Assembly (NCBI RefSeq): GCF_016894445.1
Contig: NZ_CP056775.1
Coordinates: 3,102,001 to 3,166,000 of the forward strand
DNA from: Dyadobacter sandarakinus
GTDB lineage: Bacteria > Bacteroidota > Bacteroidia > Cytophagales > Spirosomataceae
DNA: 64,000 bases
Reading direction: 5' to 3'
This document shows positions 6,896-15,464 of this stretch, one piece after another. Positions within the stretch are counted from its first letter, which is position 1, and each line of letters starts with the position of its first letter. The position numbers were made by a program, and so were the translations under genes. The notes under the pieces were generated by a model. It did no database searches. It saw only the letters and a list, made by a program, of their open reading frames with translations, and had not been told where the DNA came from.

Positions 6896-8920
6896 ATGAA
6901 TTGGTTTTATAAAAGCTTTACAATTTATCTCCTGCTGGTAATTGCATGCATTAAAGGGTACGGACAGGAGGTAGTATGGGCGGGCAAAATCCTCGGGTAC
7001 TCGTCAGAATTACGTCCTGCACAATACGGCCACGCGTACCGCGCCAAACAAATCCTCGGAAAACCCAACAAGCTGCCCGACTTTGGCGACAGCCCGTGCG
7101 CCTGGTCACCTGCTGAGGCCGACAGCCGTAATGAAGAATGGATTAAGGTCGGGTTTGAAAAAACCATTGCGCTGAAACAGATCGCGGTAGCTGAAAACTT
7201 CAATCCAGGCTCCATCACCCGCATTTATGCCTATGATGCCGCAGGCAAGGAGTACCTGGTTTACAATACGCCTGCCGGTCAGCAACAGGTGAAAGGCAGG
7301 ATGCTGCATGTTTTTCCAAAGCAGGAAAGTATTACTGCCAATGCCGTGAAAATTGTCATGCAGCCCGACAGGGTTTCCGGTTTTAACCAGATCGACGCGA
7401 TCGGCATTTCCGCCTCTGACATTCCTGTACAGGCCACGATCAACCTGGCAGACACGCAGCTGAAATACCAGAAGGAGAATATTGGCAAAGAAGTTAACAG
7501 CAAGGGACAGGAAGTGGCCCCGATCATTTCTCCTGATGGCAAAACGCTGTATTTCACGAGGAGTAATTTTGCAGGGAATATAGGCTCACCCCAAAAGCAG
7601 GATGTATGGTATGCCACACTCAACGACAAAAATCAATGGAGCGAAGCGGTAAATATCGGACCTCCCATCAACAATGCGGGTGATAATGCAATTACCAGCA
7701 TTTCCGCAGATGGTAAAACCATTTACCTGATCAACATTTACCGGCCCGACGGCAGCATGTACTTCGGTCTGTCGAGGTCATTCAGGACCAAAAACGGCTG
7801 GACCTTCCCGAAGGAATACAAGATCCAGAACCTGGCGGGATATGTAGGCAGCATGGAGCTTACGGTTTCACCTTTTGGAAACGTCATGATCATTTCCGTG
7901 CAGCGCCCGGATACCGAGGGCGGCAAGGATTTGTATGTTTCATTTTTACAAAAAGACGACAGCTGGTCGGAGCCGCGGCACTTGGGCAATGTGATCAATA
8001 CGGCTGATTATGAGGGTACACCTTTTCTGGCGCTTGATAACAAAACGCTTTATTTTTCGTCGCAGGGACACAGCGGTTACGGCGAAGGCGACCTTTTTGT
8101 GACCCGGCGCCTGGATGATACCTGGGTGCATTGGTCGGAGCCGCAGAATCTCGGACCATCGATCAACACGCCCCTGTGGGATGCCTACATCAACATTCCG
8201 GCCACGGGTGACTACGCGTATTTCAGCGCCAGCGACAAAGCAATCGGGCAGGAAGATATTTTCAGGATCCGCATGACGCCCGAAATGAAGCCCGAGCCGG
8301 TAGCCATCATTACGGGGACCATTTTCGAGGCCGAAACCAGCAAGCCGCTCCGCTCCGACATCATTGCCGATATCAAGAAAAATAATGAGGTATTTACCAC
8401 GGCGAGCTTCGAACCGGAGTCCGGCGAGTACCGGCTGATCCTTCCCTTAAAGGAGATTTACCGCATATCTGCCGTCGAGAAAGGCTATTTTCCAGCCACG
8501 GAGGAGGTTGATCTTTCCAATGAAACTACCTACCGGACAATCCGGAAAAACCTGTATCTGCAACCTATCAAGCCCGGGCAGCAGATCCGCCTGAACAATA
8601 CCATGTTCAGCCAGAGCAGTGCCGAAGTAATACCTTCCTCCTTCTCGGAGCTCGACCGCATTGTGAGCACCATGAACGACTATCCTGCTATGGAAATCCT
8701 GCTTGAAGGCCATACCGACAACCAGGGCGAGGTGCAGAAGAATGTGAAGCTGTCCGAAGACCGCGTGCAGCAGGTCAAGAAGTACCTCCTCTCCAAAGGA
8801 ATAGACGCGCGCCGCATTCAGACCAAGGCCTGGGGACCGGCTAAGCCCATCGCAAGCAACCTTACCGAGCAGACCCGCCAGAGGAACCGGCGCGTGGAGT
8901 TCACGATCCTTAAAATTTAG
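6896..8920 (+). CDS. OmpA-family protein with discoidin-like and PD40 repeats
   Basis: A 674-residue envelope protein with signal peptide (residues 1-24, ending IKGYGQ). Residues about 25-165 look like a discoidin/F5-8-type beta sandwich (LPDFGDSPCAWSP, EEWIKVGFEKTIALKQIAVAE). Residues about 185-460 hold PD40-type propeller repeats, marked by ISPDGKTLYFTRS, ISADGKTIYLINI and LDNKTLYFSSQGHSGYGEGD. A short carboxypeptidase-regulatory-like segment follows (ITGTIFEAETSKPLRSDI). The C-terminal 110 residues are an OmpA peptidoglycan-binding domain (LEGHTDNQGE, RRIQTKAWG, RQRNRRVEFTI). It probably links the outer membrane to peptidoglycan while the propeller binds a partner; partner unknown. It stands alone between short intergenic gaps. 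Confidence 0.85.
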   Translation: MNWFYKSFTIYLLLVIACIKGYGQEVVWAGKILGYSSELRPAQYGHAYRAKQILGKPNKLPDFGDSPCAWSPAEADSRNEEWIKVGFEKTIALKQIAVAENFNPGSITRIYAYDAAGKEYLVYNTPAGQQQVKGRMLHVFPKQESITANAVKIVMQPDRVSGFNQIDAIGISASDIPVQATINLADTQLKYQKENIGKEVNSKGQEVAPIISPDGKTLYFTRSNFAGNIGSPQKQDVWYATLNDKNQWSEAVNIGPPINNAGDNAITSISADGKTIYLINIYRPDGSMYFGLSRSFRTKNGWTFPKEYKIQNLAGYVGSMELTVSPFGNVMIISVQRPDTEGGKDLYVSFLQKDDSWSEPRHLGNVINTADYEGTPFLALDNKTLYFSSQGHSGYGEGDLFVTRRLDDTWVHWSEPQNLGPSINTPLWDAYINIPATGDYAYFSASDKAIGQEDIFRIRMTPEMKPEPVAIITGTIFEAETSKPLRSDIIADIKKNNEVFTTASFEPESGEYRLILPLKEIYRISAVEKGYFPATEEVDLSNETTYRTIRKNLYLQPIKPGQQIRLNNTMFSQSSAEVIPSSFSELDRIVSTMNDYPAMEILLEGHTDNQGEVQKNVKLSEDRVQQVKKYLLSKGIDARRIQTKAWGPAKPIASNLTEQTRQRNRRVEFTILKI

Positions 8921-8986
8921 AAAATGCCCGGAAAATCGAATTTTCCTTAATTTCGCGCCAGTCCGTCAGCATACCCTACTTAAATA

Positions 8987-10846
8987 ATGCCTTTTAGCAG
9001 CGTCAAAAATGATAGGAGATCCTGGATATTCCTGTGCATAATCCTCGTCGGGGGATTTCTGCTCCGGGTGTACAAACTTGATAATTACAGCATATTTTTT
9101 GACGAAAAAAGCACGCTCGTCGTAAGTCAGGGCATTGTGCTTGAAGGTGCCAACCAGAAAGACGTTTTTGCGCATACCGTACGTTCGGTACCCGAGTTTT
9201 GGAAAAAACCGGAGCTGGACTACAAGCCTTTGCAGGTGCTGCGCTCATTTACCTACAAGGAAACATTTATCCCCAAAACCTTCACGCCGGCAGAATTCTG
9301 GGCACCCAAGTCCATTGAGGATTACTATGATGCCATGACGCGCAGCGATATCGGAAACAGCCCGTTCTACTACCTGCTGCTGCATTACTGGATAAAGTTT
9401 TTCGGTATGTCGGACTATGCAGTGCGGTTTTTTTCGGTGATTTTCAGTGTCCTGATCATCGGGCTTACCTATATTTTTGGTAAAAGATTTTTCAATGAAC
9501 GTACGGGCTTGATCGCAGCTGCCATTGTGGCCGTCGAGCCTTTTTTTATTGCTTACAGCCATCAGGCGCGTAACTATTCCCTTACTTTTTTCCTCACGCT
9601 GCTGGCTACCTATTTCTTCCTGCGGATTATGGAAGAAAAAAACAGAAACCTCTGGCTGTACGCAGGGTATGCATTGGCTGCCGGCCTGAGCCTGCTCTCC
9701 CATTTCCTCACGATCTCGGTGCTGCTGGCGCATGCATTTTATGCATTGCTTTTCCTGAGAAATGTGCAGGGCTGGATCAAAATGGCGGTCACGGCCCTGG
9801 TTGCATTGAGCGGGGTCACGTGGTGGATGGTAGCGGGCGGCGGGCAGTACACCCTGTATTCCCTCAGCTACCAGGCCGACCTGTACCGCCGCATGGCCGA
9901 AACAATGCCCTACAACAATCCTTTCGGTGTGATCCTGCCGGCTACGCCTTTGAATGTGTTCAACAAGGCACTGCCTGTCTTTGCGGATCTGATCATTTTC
10001 ACAAACGGACTCACGGATGCGCTTCTGGGTAAAAGAAATGTAGTTATTGCCATCCTGATCGGCATCCTGCTCATCATCTGGAACCGGGTGAAGGGAAGAG
10101 TGCGGGTTTCAGAGTCGGTTGCGGGTATAGTACCTTTTGTGCTTCTGGCTGTGGGTTTTGCGGTTTACACCAATCACCGCATCCAGTTTACCATCCTCCC
10201 GGTGGCGGTTTTCGCATTGTCGTTTATCCCGGCCCTGCATGCAGAGGCCAACCAGGTTCAGCGCAGGAGATTGTGGATGCTTTATATTATGGGCTTGGTG
10301 CCCACGCTTTTCCTGATATTAATGTCTTTCAAAAACGGGCATACCTTTGGGATCACGCAGCGGTACTCGGGCTTTTCCTTTCCCTATGTGATTATCCTGC
10401 TTTCGCTTTTGCTGCAGTACTACCTGAGGCTGGCTCCGGCATTCAGGCTGATCGTGTATGGTTTCCTGGCATTGCAGCTGGGCTTTGTGGCTTTACGGTT
10501 GCAGGAATTTTATGAAGACAGGTCTGTCAAATACGGCTACTTTCCCAACCCGCGCCAGCCCAACCCGTACTATGAAGCCGCGGAACGTATCAAAATGATG
10601 TACCAGAAAGGTGATACGGTACGCTATCCGGCACGTGGCTTTATCATCTTATCCGAAATGGACAGGACCTTCCTGCCCTACTCCGTGCAGGACGCGCAAT
10701 TGACCAATCTCTACCTTCCCAAAGATGCTGCCTATGTACAGGCAATGGATACAACACAAACCGAAAGTATCCTTCTGAAAAGGCCCGGCAGCACCAAACC
10801 AATAGAAATTATGCGTCTTAAAGGTCTGCGCTACGGCTCGGAGTAG
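8987..10846 (+). CDS. GT39-type membrane glycosyltransferase
   Basis: A 619-residue polytopic protein with roughly ten membrane segments. The first periplasmic loop after helix 1 contains YSIFFDEKSTLVV, with the acidic pair expected in GT-C enzymes. The central part (SDYAVRFFSVIFSV, ERTGLIAAAIVAVEPFFIAY, SHQARNYSLTFF) is typical of the PMT/ArnT (GT39) superfamily. These use polyprenyl-phosphate sugars to glycosylate lipids or proteins on the outer face of the inner membrane. It opens the glycan cluster and is followed 113 bp later by the transketolase-N gene. The acceptor and sugar cannot be told from sequence. The ATG at 8987 is the first in frame and precedes a basic stretch and helix. Confidence 0.75.
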   Translation: MPFSSVKNDRRSWIFLCIILVGGFLLRVYKLDNYSIFFDEKSTLVVSQGIVLEGANQKDVFAHTVRSVPEFWKKPELDYKPLQVLRSFTYKETFIPKTFTPAEFWAPKSIEDYYDAMTRSDIGNSPFYYLLLHYWIKFFGMSDYAVRFFSVIFSVLIIGLTYIFGKRFFNERTGLIAAAIVAVEPFFIAYSHQARNYSLTFFLTLLATYFFLRIMEEKNRNLWLYAGYALAAGLSLLSHFLTISVLLAHAFYALLFLRNVQGWIKMAVTALVALSGVTWWMVAGGGQYTLYSLSYQADLYRRMAETMPYNNPFGVILPATPLNVFNKALPVFADLIIFTNGLTDALLGKRNVVIAILIGILLIIWNRVKGRVRVSESVAGIVPFVLLAVGFAVYTNHRIQFTILPVAVFALSFIPALHAEANQVQRRRLWMLYIMGLVPTLFLILMSFKNGHTFGITQRYSGFSFPYVIILLSLLLQYYLRLAPAFRLIVYGFLALQLGFVALRLQEFYEDRSVKYGYFPNPRQPNPYYEAAERIKMMYQKGDTVRYPARGFIILSEMDRTFLPYSVQDAQLTNLYLPKDAAYVQAMDTTQTESILLKRPGSTKPIEIMRLKGLRYGSE

Positions 10847-10959
10847 GTGGCCTGACACTTGGGAGCGGTCAAATAAGATTTTGTATATTGCACGGCAAAT
10901 ATCCCGCTTAGGGCCGTCATTTTTCCAGTAAGCCAATACACAGACATACACCATCAGCC

Positions 10960-11787
10960 ATGACAGCAGCAGAAATCTTGAATGACCCCAGGCAGATCAG
11001 CGGGGAGCTCCGGCTGAAAATCCTGGGTCTCTACCACCAGGCCAATGCCGGCCATATCGGATGCTCGCTCAGCTGCATTGACCTGATCATTTCTGTTTTG
11101 TTTTTACAAAAAACGGAGGAAGATACCTTCATTCTGTCCAAAGGGCACGCTGCGGCTGCGCTGTATGCCAGCCTGAACATGCTGGGAGAGATCACCGACG
11201 AGCAGCTCGGCACCTTTTACCTGGACGGCACTACCCTGCCCGCGCATCCTGCACCCCGCCAGTACAAAAGCATTCCATTTGCCACTGGCTCCCTGGGTCA
11301 CGGGCTGCCCATCGCAACCGGCATTGCCCATGCTGCCAAAATCAGCGGGGAAGACTCCTACTCCTACGTGCTGCTGTCCGATGGTGAAACCAACGAAGGT
11401 ACCACCTGGGAAGCTGCACATTATGCGATCCAGAATCAGCTGGACAACCTGATCATGTTTATCGACAAAAACGGGTTGCAGGGTTTTGGATTTACCGATA
11501 AAGTGCTGGGCGAAACAGCATCCGTGGAGAAGTGGAATGCGATCGGTTTCGAAACCATTGAGCTGGACGGACACGATATTGCTACCATCCATTATGCCGT
11601 GAATGAATTAAAAAGTCGTAAAAACGGACTTCCCAAAGCTATTATCGCCAACACTGTGAAAGGCAAAGGTGTATCGTACATGGAAAACCGCCTCGAATGG
11701 CATTACCTGCCCATGAACCAGGCGCAGTACGAGCAGGCTGTTGCGGAAGTGAAGGAACGCTACCTTAATGAATTAACGAATGCTTGA
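10960..11787 (+). CDS. Transketolase, N-terminal (ThDP-binding) subunit
   Basis: A 275-residue protein matching the N-terminal half of transketolase. It shows NAGHIGCSLSCIDLI, LSKGHAAAALYA, GSLGHGLPIATGIAHA and the ThDP/Mg2+ motif LLSDGETNEGTTWEAAHYA with FIDKNGLQGFG. The pyrimidine-binding half is encoded separately at 14544, so the active enzyme should be a heteromer that moves a two-carbon ketol unit. Its place among glycan genes suggests it supplies or modifies a sugar instead of serving central metabolism. Its end overlaps the epimerase-GT fusion start by 8 bp, so translation is coupled. The sugar substrate is unknown. Confidence 0.85.
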   Translation: MTAAEILNDPRQISGELRLKILGLYHQANAGHIGCSLSCIDLIISVLFLQKTEEDTFILSKGHAAAALYASLNMLGEITDEQLGTFYLDGTTLPAHPAPRQYKSIPFATGSLGHGLPIATGIAHAAKISGEDSYSYVLLSDGETNEGTTWEAAHYAIQNQLDNLIMFIDKNGLQGFGFTDKVLGETASVEKWNAIGFETIELDGHDIATIHYAVNELKSRKNGLPKAIIANTVKGKGVSYMENRLEWHYLPMNQAQYEQAVAEVKERYLNELTNA

Positions 11788-13774
11788 TCATATACCGGTT
11801 TACCGCGAAAAAATTGAACAGTTAAAAGGGCCGGTCTTCGTTTTTGGTGCCAGCGGCTTCATTGGTGCCAACCTTTTCAATGACATTTTCAGGATCAGGA
11901 AAGACTGTTATGCGCTCACGCACGATGCTACAAAAGCATGGCGGCTGAAACTGCTGGATGTTCCCTTTGAGAACATTGTCCATTGCGATATCACATCCAG
12001 CAGCTCGGTACAGGAGGTTTTTGAAAGGTATAAACCACAAACGATCTTTAACCTGGCAGCGTATGGAGCTTACAGCAAGCAAAGTAATGTTCATCTGACT
12101 TACGATACCAATGTGCTCGGGACGGTCAATATTCTGCAGAACTGTACGCGTGAGATGGTTTACATTCATGCCGGCAGCAGCTCTGAATACGGTTTTAATT
12201 GTACTTCCCCCAAAGAAACGGATCGCGTAGAGCCCAATAGTCACTATGCCGTGTCCAAGGTCTCGGCTGCCTATCTGCTGGAATACTATGCCAAAGTAGC
12301 ACAGCTGAAAACGCTGAATCTGCGCCTCTACTCCATTTACGGCTACTGGGAAGAACCCGACCGGCTGATCCCCAAGCTGGTCGAAGCTGCGCGCAAAAAG
12401 CAGCTGCCATCGCTTGTCTCCCCGGAAATCAGCCGCGACTTCGTGTTTGTGGAAGATTGCGTGGAAGCATTTCTGGATGCGGCATTAAAGATTGATGCAA
12501 CCAGTTCGGGACGGTCCTACAACATTGCTACCGGCCGCAAAACCACCATCGGAGACCTCGTAGATACGTCGCGGGAAGCCTTCGGGATCATGCAGGAACC
12601 AAAATGGGGCAGCATGTCGAACCGTAAATGGGACCTGGCTGAGTGGTATGGCGATCCAACGGCATTTGAGAAAGACTTTGGCTGGCTGCCGCGTACTTCG
12701 CTGGAAGCAGGCCTGCGCAAAACGGAGCAGTGGCAGGAGCAGATCGGCTACGAATCCGCAGTGATCCCGGCATTTGAAAACCCCAAGCTGAACCCGGTTA
12801 TCACGGCCATCATTGCCTGCTACAAGGATGCTCAGGCGATACCTTTTATGTATGAGCGCTTGGTAAAAACATTCAATCAACTGAAAGTCAGGTATGAGAT
12901 CATTTTTGTAAATGATAATTCGCCCGACAATCAGGAGGAAGTGATCAATGCCATCTGTGACAAGGACCCCAATGTGGTGGGGATCAGCCACTCGCGTAAC
13001 TTCGGGTCGCAGTCCGCTTTCCTGAGCGGGATGGAAATTGCTACGGGTGACAGTGTGGTGCTCATGGACGGCGATTTGCAGGACCCACCCGAGATCATTC
13101 CTTCTTTCTATGAAAAATGGATGGAAGGCTACGATGTCGTGTACGGCGTGCGGGTGCAGCGTGAGATGAAGCCGCATATCCACTTTTTTTATAAATCATT
13201 TTACAAAATATTCCAGGGACTAAGCTACATCCCGATTCCCCGTGACGCCGGCGACTTTTCACTGATTGACAGGAAGGTGGTAAAAGAGCTTGTGAACCTG
13301 CCCGAAACAGAGCAGTTTCTGCGCGGACTGCGTGCGTGGGTCGGTTTTAAACAAACCGGTGTACCCTATGTAAGGCCGGAACGTATGTTCGGGGTATCAA
13401 CCAACAACTGGACAAAAAATATCTGGTGGGCGAAAAAAGCTATTTTCTCTTTCAGCTTTGCTCCTCTTGAGTTGATGAGCTATGCAGGCTTTGCACTGAC
13501 GGGCCTGTCCATCCTGGGCATTATCTGGCAGATACTGGCAAAACTATTCTTCTTTCCCGACACGCCCCGGGGTATCAGCACAGTGATTGTACTGATCGTA
13601 TTTTTCGGCGGGCTGACCATTTTGGGCATATCCTTCCTGGGCGAATACATTACCAAGATATTTGAAGAAACCAAAAAACGGCCAAAGTACATCCGCACCA
13701 GAATTCGCCGCGGTGCCAAAGCCTATAAAACCGCCGAGGAAATCAGAACGCTGGTGGAGCAGCTGAGGAAATAA
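11780..13774 (+). CDS. Fusion of NAD-dependent sugar epimerase/dehydratase and GT2 glycosyltransferase
   Basis: A 664-residue two-domain protein. Residues about 17-330 are an extended SDR: VFGASGFIGANL (nucleotide-binding GxxGxxG), NLAAYGAYSKQSN, SSSEYG, the YAVSK catalytic pair near 156-160, and ISRDFVFVEDCVEAFLDA. Residues about 340-660 are a DPM1/ArnC-type GT2: ITAIIACYKDAQAIPFMYER, EIIFVNDNSPDN, SHSRNFGSQSAF, VVLMDGDLQDPPE (metal-binding acidic motif near 429), RDAGDFSLIDRKVV, and two C-terminal helices with GEYITKIFEETKKRP. The first half would finish an NDP-sugar and the second load it onto polyprenyl phosphate, channelling the product. Both domains look intact, so this is a genuine fusion. 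Confidence 0.85.
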   Translation: MLDHIPVYREKIEQLKGPVFVFGASGFIGANLFNDIFRIRKDCYALTHDATKAWRLKLLDVPFENIVHCDITSSSSVQEVFERYKPQTIFNLAAYGAYSKQSNVHLTYDTNVLGTVNILQNCTREMVYIHAGSSSEYGFNCTSPKETDRVEPNSHYAVSKVSAAYLLEYYAKVAQLKTLNLRLYSIYGYWEEPDRLIPKLVEAARKKQLPSLVSPEISRDFVFVEDCVEAFLDAALKIDATSSGRSYNIATGRKTTIGDLVDTSREAFGIMQEPKWGSMSNRKWDLAEWYGDPTAFEKDFGWLPRTSLEAGLRKTEQWQEQIGYESAVIPAFENPKLNPVITAIIACYKDAQAIPFMYERLVKTFNQLKVRYEIIFVNDNSPDNQEEVINAICDKDPNVVGISHSRNFGSQSAFLSGMEIATGDSVVLMDGDLQDPPEIIPSFYEKWMEGYDVVYGVRVQREMKPHIHFFYKSFYKIFQGLSYIPIPRDAGDFSLIDRKVVKELVNLPETEQFLRGLRAWVGFKQTGVPYVRPERMFGVSTNNWTKNIWWAKKAIFSFSFAPLELMSYAGFALTGLSILGIIWQILAKLFFFPDTPRGISTVIVLIVFFGGLTILGISFLGEYITKIFEETKKRPKYIRTRIRRGAKAYKTAEEIRTLVEQLRK

Positions 13775-13841
13775 GTAGCATATCTCAACAATTTGAAAAA
13801 GTCAAAGAAAATTTGAAATACTCAAATAATATTGAGATTAG
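13775..13841 (+). promoter_or_regulatory. Likely operator/promoter of the higBA pair
   Basis: The AT-rich gap before the toxin gene has an inverted repeat ATCTCAA (13782-13788) and TTGAGAT (13832-13838). It also has two direct copies of AATTTGAAA (13790-13798 and 13810-13818), 20 bp apart. Symmetrical sites just upstream of a toxin-antitoxin operon are usual binding sites for the antitoxin. The role is inferred. Confidence 0.4.
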
Positions 13842-14135
13842 ATGGTTATCATTAAACAGAAGACTTTACACACCTATTCACGTGAATACCCCGAAGCCAA
13901 AATTGCAATCAGCGAGTGGGCAGAGAAGACAGAACGTGCCGACTGGGCTAACTTTTCAGAAGTTAAGTCAATGTTTAACAGCACAGACTACGTAGGTGAC
14001 GACCGGTATGTCTTCAACATAAAGGGGAACAAGTACCGGATGGTAGCGATGATCTTTTTTACAGTCCGGACTGTTTACATCAGATGGTTTGGTACCCATG
14101 CTGAATACAGCAAGATCGATGTGACGAAAATCTAA
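13842..14135 (+). CDS. higB: HigB-family mRNA interferase toxin
   Basis: A 97-residue basic protein of the RelE/HigB superfamily, which cleaves mRNA in the ribosomal A site. Family features are the N-terminal helix with YPEAKIAISEWAE, then SEVKSMFNSTDYVGDDRYVFNIKGNKYRMV (FNI-GNKYR core) and the closing strand VYIRWFGTHAEYSKID, where the conserved H-x-x-Y is present. Toxin precedes antitoxin, the HigBA order. Its stop codon directly abuts the antitoxin ATG. The pair interrupts the glycan cluster between the epimerase-GT fusion and transketolase-C. Confidence 0.85.
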   Translation: MVIIKQKTLHTYSREYPEAKIAISEWAEKTERADWANFSEVKSMFNSTDYVGDDRYVFNIKGNKYRMVAMIFFTVRTVYIRWFGTHAEYSKIDVTKI

Positions 14136-14507
14136 ATGAAAATTGTCATGAGCATTTCAACGGAAAACGAGTACAATGACGCATTCCGGAAAATTGATGC
14201 GCTGATTGCCGGCAAGTTCGAGGAAAGCGAAGCCGGGAGAAAGGAATTTCTGGAAGTGGCCAAATCGATTCAGGAATATGAGAAACGCTACTATCCTATT
14301 CCAAAGCCGGAAACGGTTATCGAGATGGTCGAATTAAAGATGTACGAACGAAAGATCACTCAGAAGCAACTCTCCGCACTGCTTGAAATTACTACCGACA
14401 AGCTTTCACAAATACTGAATGGAAAAAGAGAGCCGGACGTATCGTTTCTGAAAGCAGTTTATTTAAAGCTAGGCGTTGATCCAGGGTTTTTACTCAGGAA
14501 TGTTTAG
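14136..14507 (+). CDS. higA: HigA-family antitoxin (XRE-type)
   Basis: A 123-residue protein with an acidic helical N-terminus (EYNDAFRKIDALIAGKFEES) and a C-terminal helix-turn-helix in KITQKQLSALLEITTDKLSQ followed by ILNGKREPDVSFLKAVYLKLGV. It should neutralise HigB and repress the operon through the repeats at 13775-13841. Translation starts at the base after the toxin stop; a second ATG four codons on is possible. Transketolase-C starts 36 bp downstream, so read-through from the pair could feed the rest of the cluster. Confidence 0.85.
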   Translation: MKIVMSISTENEYNDAFRKIDALIAGKFEESEAGRKEFLEVAKSIQEYEKRYYPIPKPETVIEMVELKMYERKITQKQLSALLEITTDKLSQILNGKREPDVSFLKAVYLKLGVDPGFLLRNV

Positions 14508-14543
14508 AAACAGCAACGCAGGCATATTTACCTGAATTCACCC

Positions 14544-15464
14544 ATGAGAAAAGAATTTTCAAATGCCATGGAACAGCTCGCAATGGAGGACGACTCCATT
14601 GTTTTTATTACAGGCGACCTTGGCTATAATGCCCTCGAAAATTTACAGGAAAAGCTAGGCAGGCGCTTTATCAATGCAGGTGTTGCTGAGCAGAATATGG
14701 TGGGCGTAGCAGCAGGCTTTGCACATAAAGGCTATAAAGTTTTTTGTTACAGCATTGCGCCTTTTATCGTCTACCGCTGCCTGGAACAATTCCGCAATGA
14801 TGTGTGCTTTAACAACTTGCCTGTTTTCCTGGTAGGAAATGGCGGCGGCTACGGCTATGGGATCATGGGCAGCAGCCACCATGCTATTGAAGACCTGGCT
14901 GTACTCAGCGGCATGCAGAATGCACAAGTATGGGTACCGGGATTTTCGGATGAAGTAGGTGAAATTGTACATACCATCAGCGGGGAAGGCCGGCCGGCTT
15001 ACCTCAGACTGGGAGCAGGCAAGGTAACACCTGCCAACAGCTTTGTGTCGGGCTCATTTAAAGTGATTCATCAGTCTCCCGTGGCAGAAATCACCATTTT
15101 CGCGCTGGGCCCGGTGGCAAACAATGTGCTTAATGCACTGACCCTGGCAGAAGATTTGAGTCAGAAAGTGAACGTGATCACTGCCCTTCGCTTTCCGCTT
15201 GAACTGACAGCCGACATCACGAAACTCATTTCCGCAACGCCTCACCTCCTGGTGGTCGAAGAACATATCAGCATCGGCGGGCTGGCGCAGCAGTTATCGA
15301 TTCAGCTGCTTGAAAAAGGCATTGCCCCGAAAAGCTTCCGGAGCCTGCGTGCACAGGGCTACCCGGACGGACTGTACGGAAGCCAGGGTTTTCACCAGAA
15401 AAAATCAGGACTGGATGCGAATTCGATTCTTGAACAGCTTAGCCAAATTCTGACTCCGGCATGA
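14544..15464 (+). CDS. Transketolase, C-terminal (pyrimidine-binding) subunit
   Basis: A 306-residue partner of the protein at 10960. It contains the Pyr-domain glutamate motif FINAGVAEQNMVGVAAGFA, then GGGYGYGIMGSSHHAIEDLA, where typical enzymes have a GPTHQSIED-like loop, and a C-terminal transketolase_C domain (VVEEHISIGGLAQQLS, GLYGSQGFHQKKSGLDA). Together the halves equal one transketolase of about 580 residues, close to the split 1-deoxyxylulose or apulose-phosphate type and shorter than the fused pentose enzyme. The stop overlaps the next gene's ATG (ATGA). The substrate is unknown. Confidence 0.85.
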   Translation: MRKEFSNAMEQLAMEDDSIVFITGDLGYNALENLQEKLGRRFINAGVAEQNMVGVAAGFAHKGYKVFCYSIAPFIVYRCLEQFRNDVCFNNLPVFLVGNGGGYGYGIMGSSHHAIEDLAVLSGMQNAQVWVPGFSDEVGEIVHTISGEGRPAYLRLGAGKVTPANSFVSGSFKVIHQSPVAEITIFALGPVANNVLNALTLAEDLSQKVNVITALRFPLELTADITKLISATPHLLVVEEHISIGGLAQQLSIQLLEKGIAPKSFRSLRAQGYPDGLYGSQGFHQKKSGLDANSILEQLSQILTPA

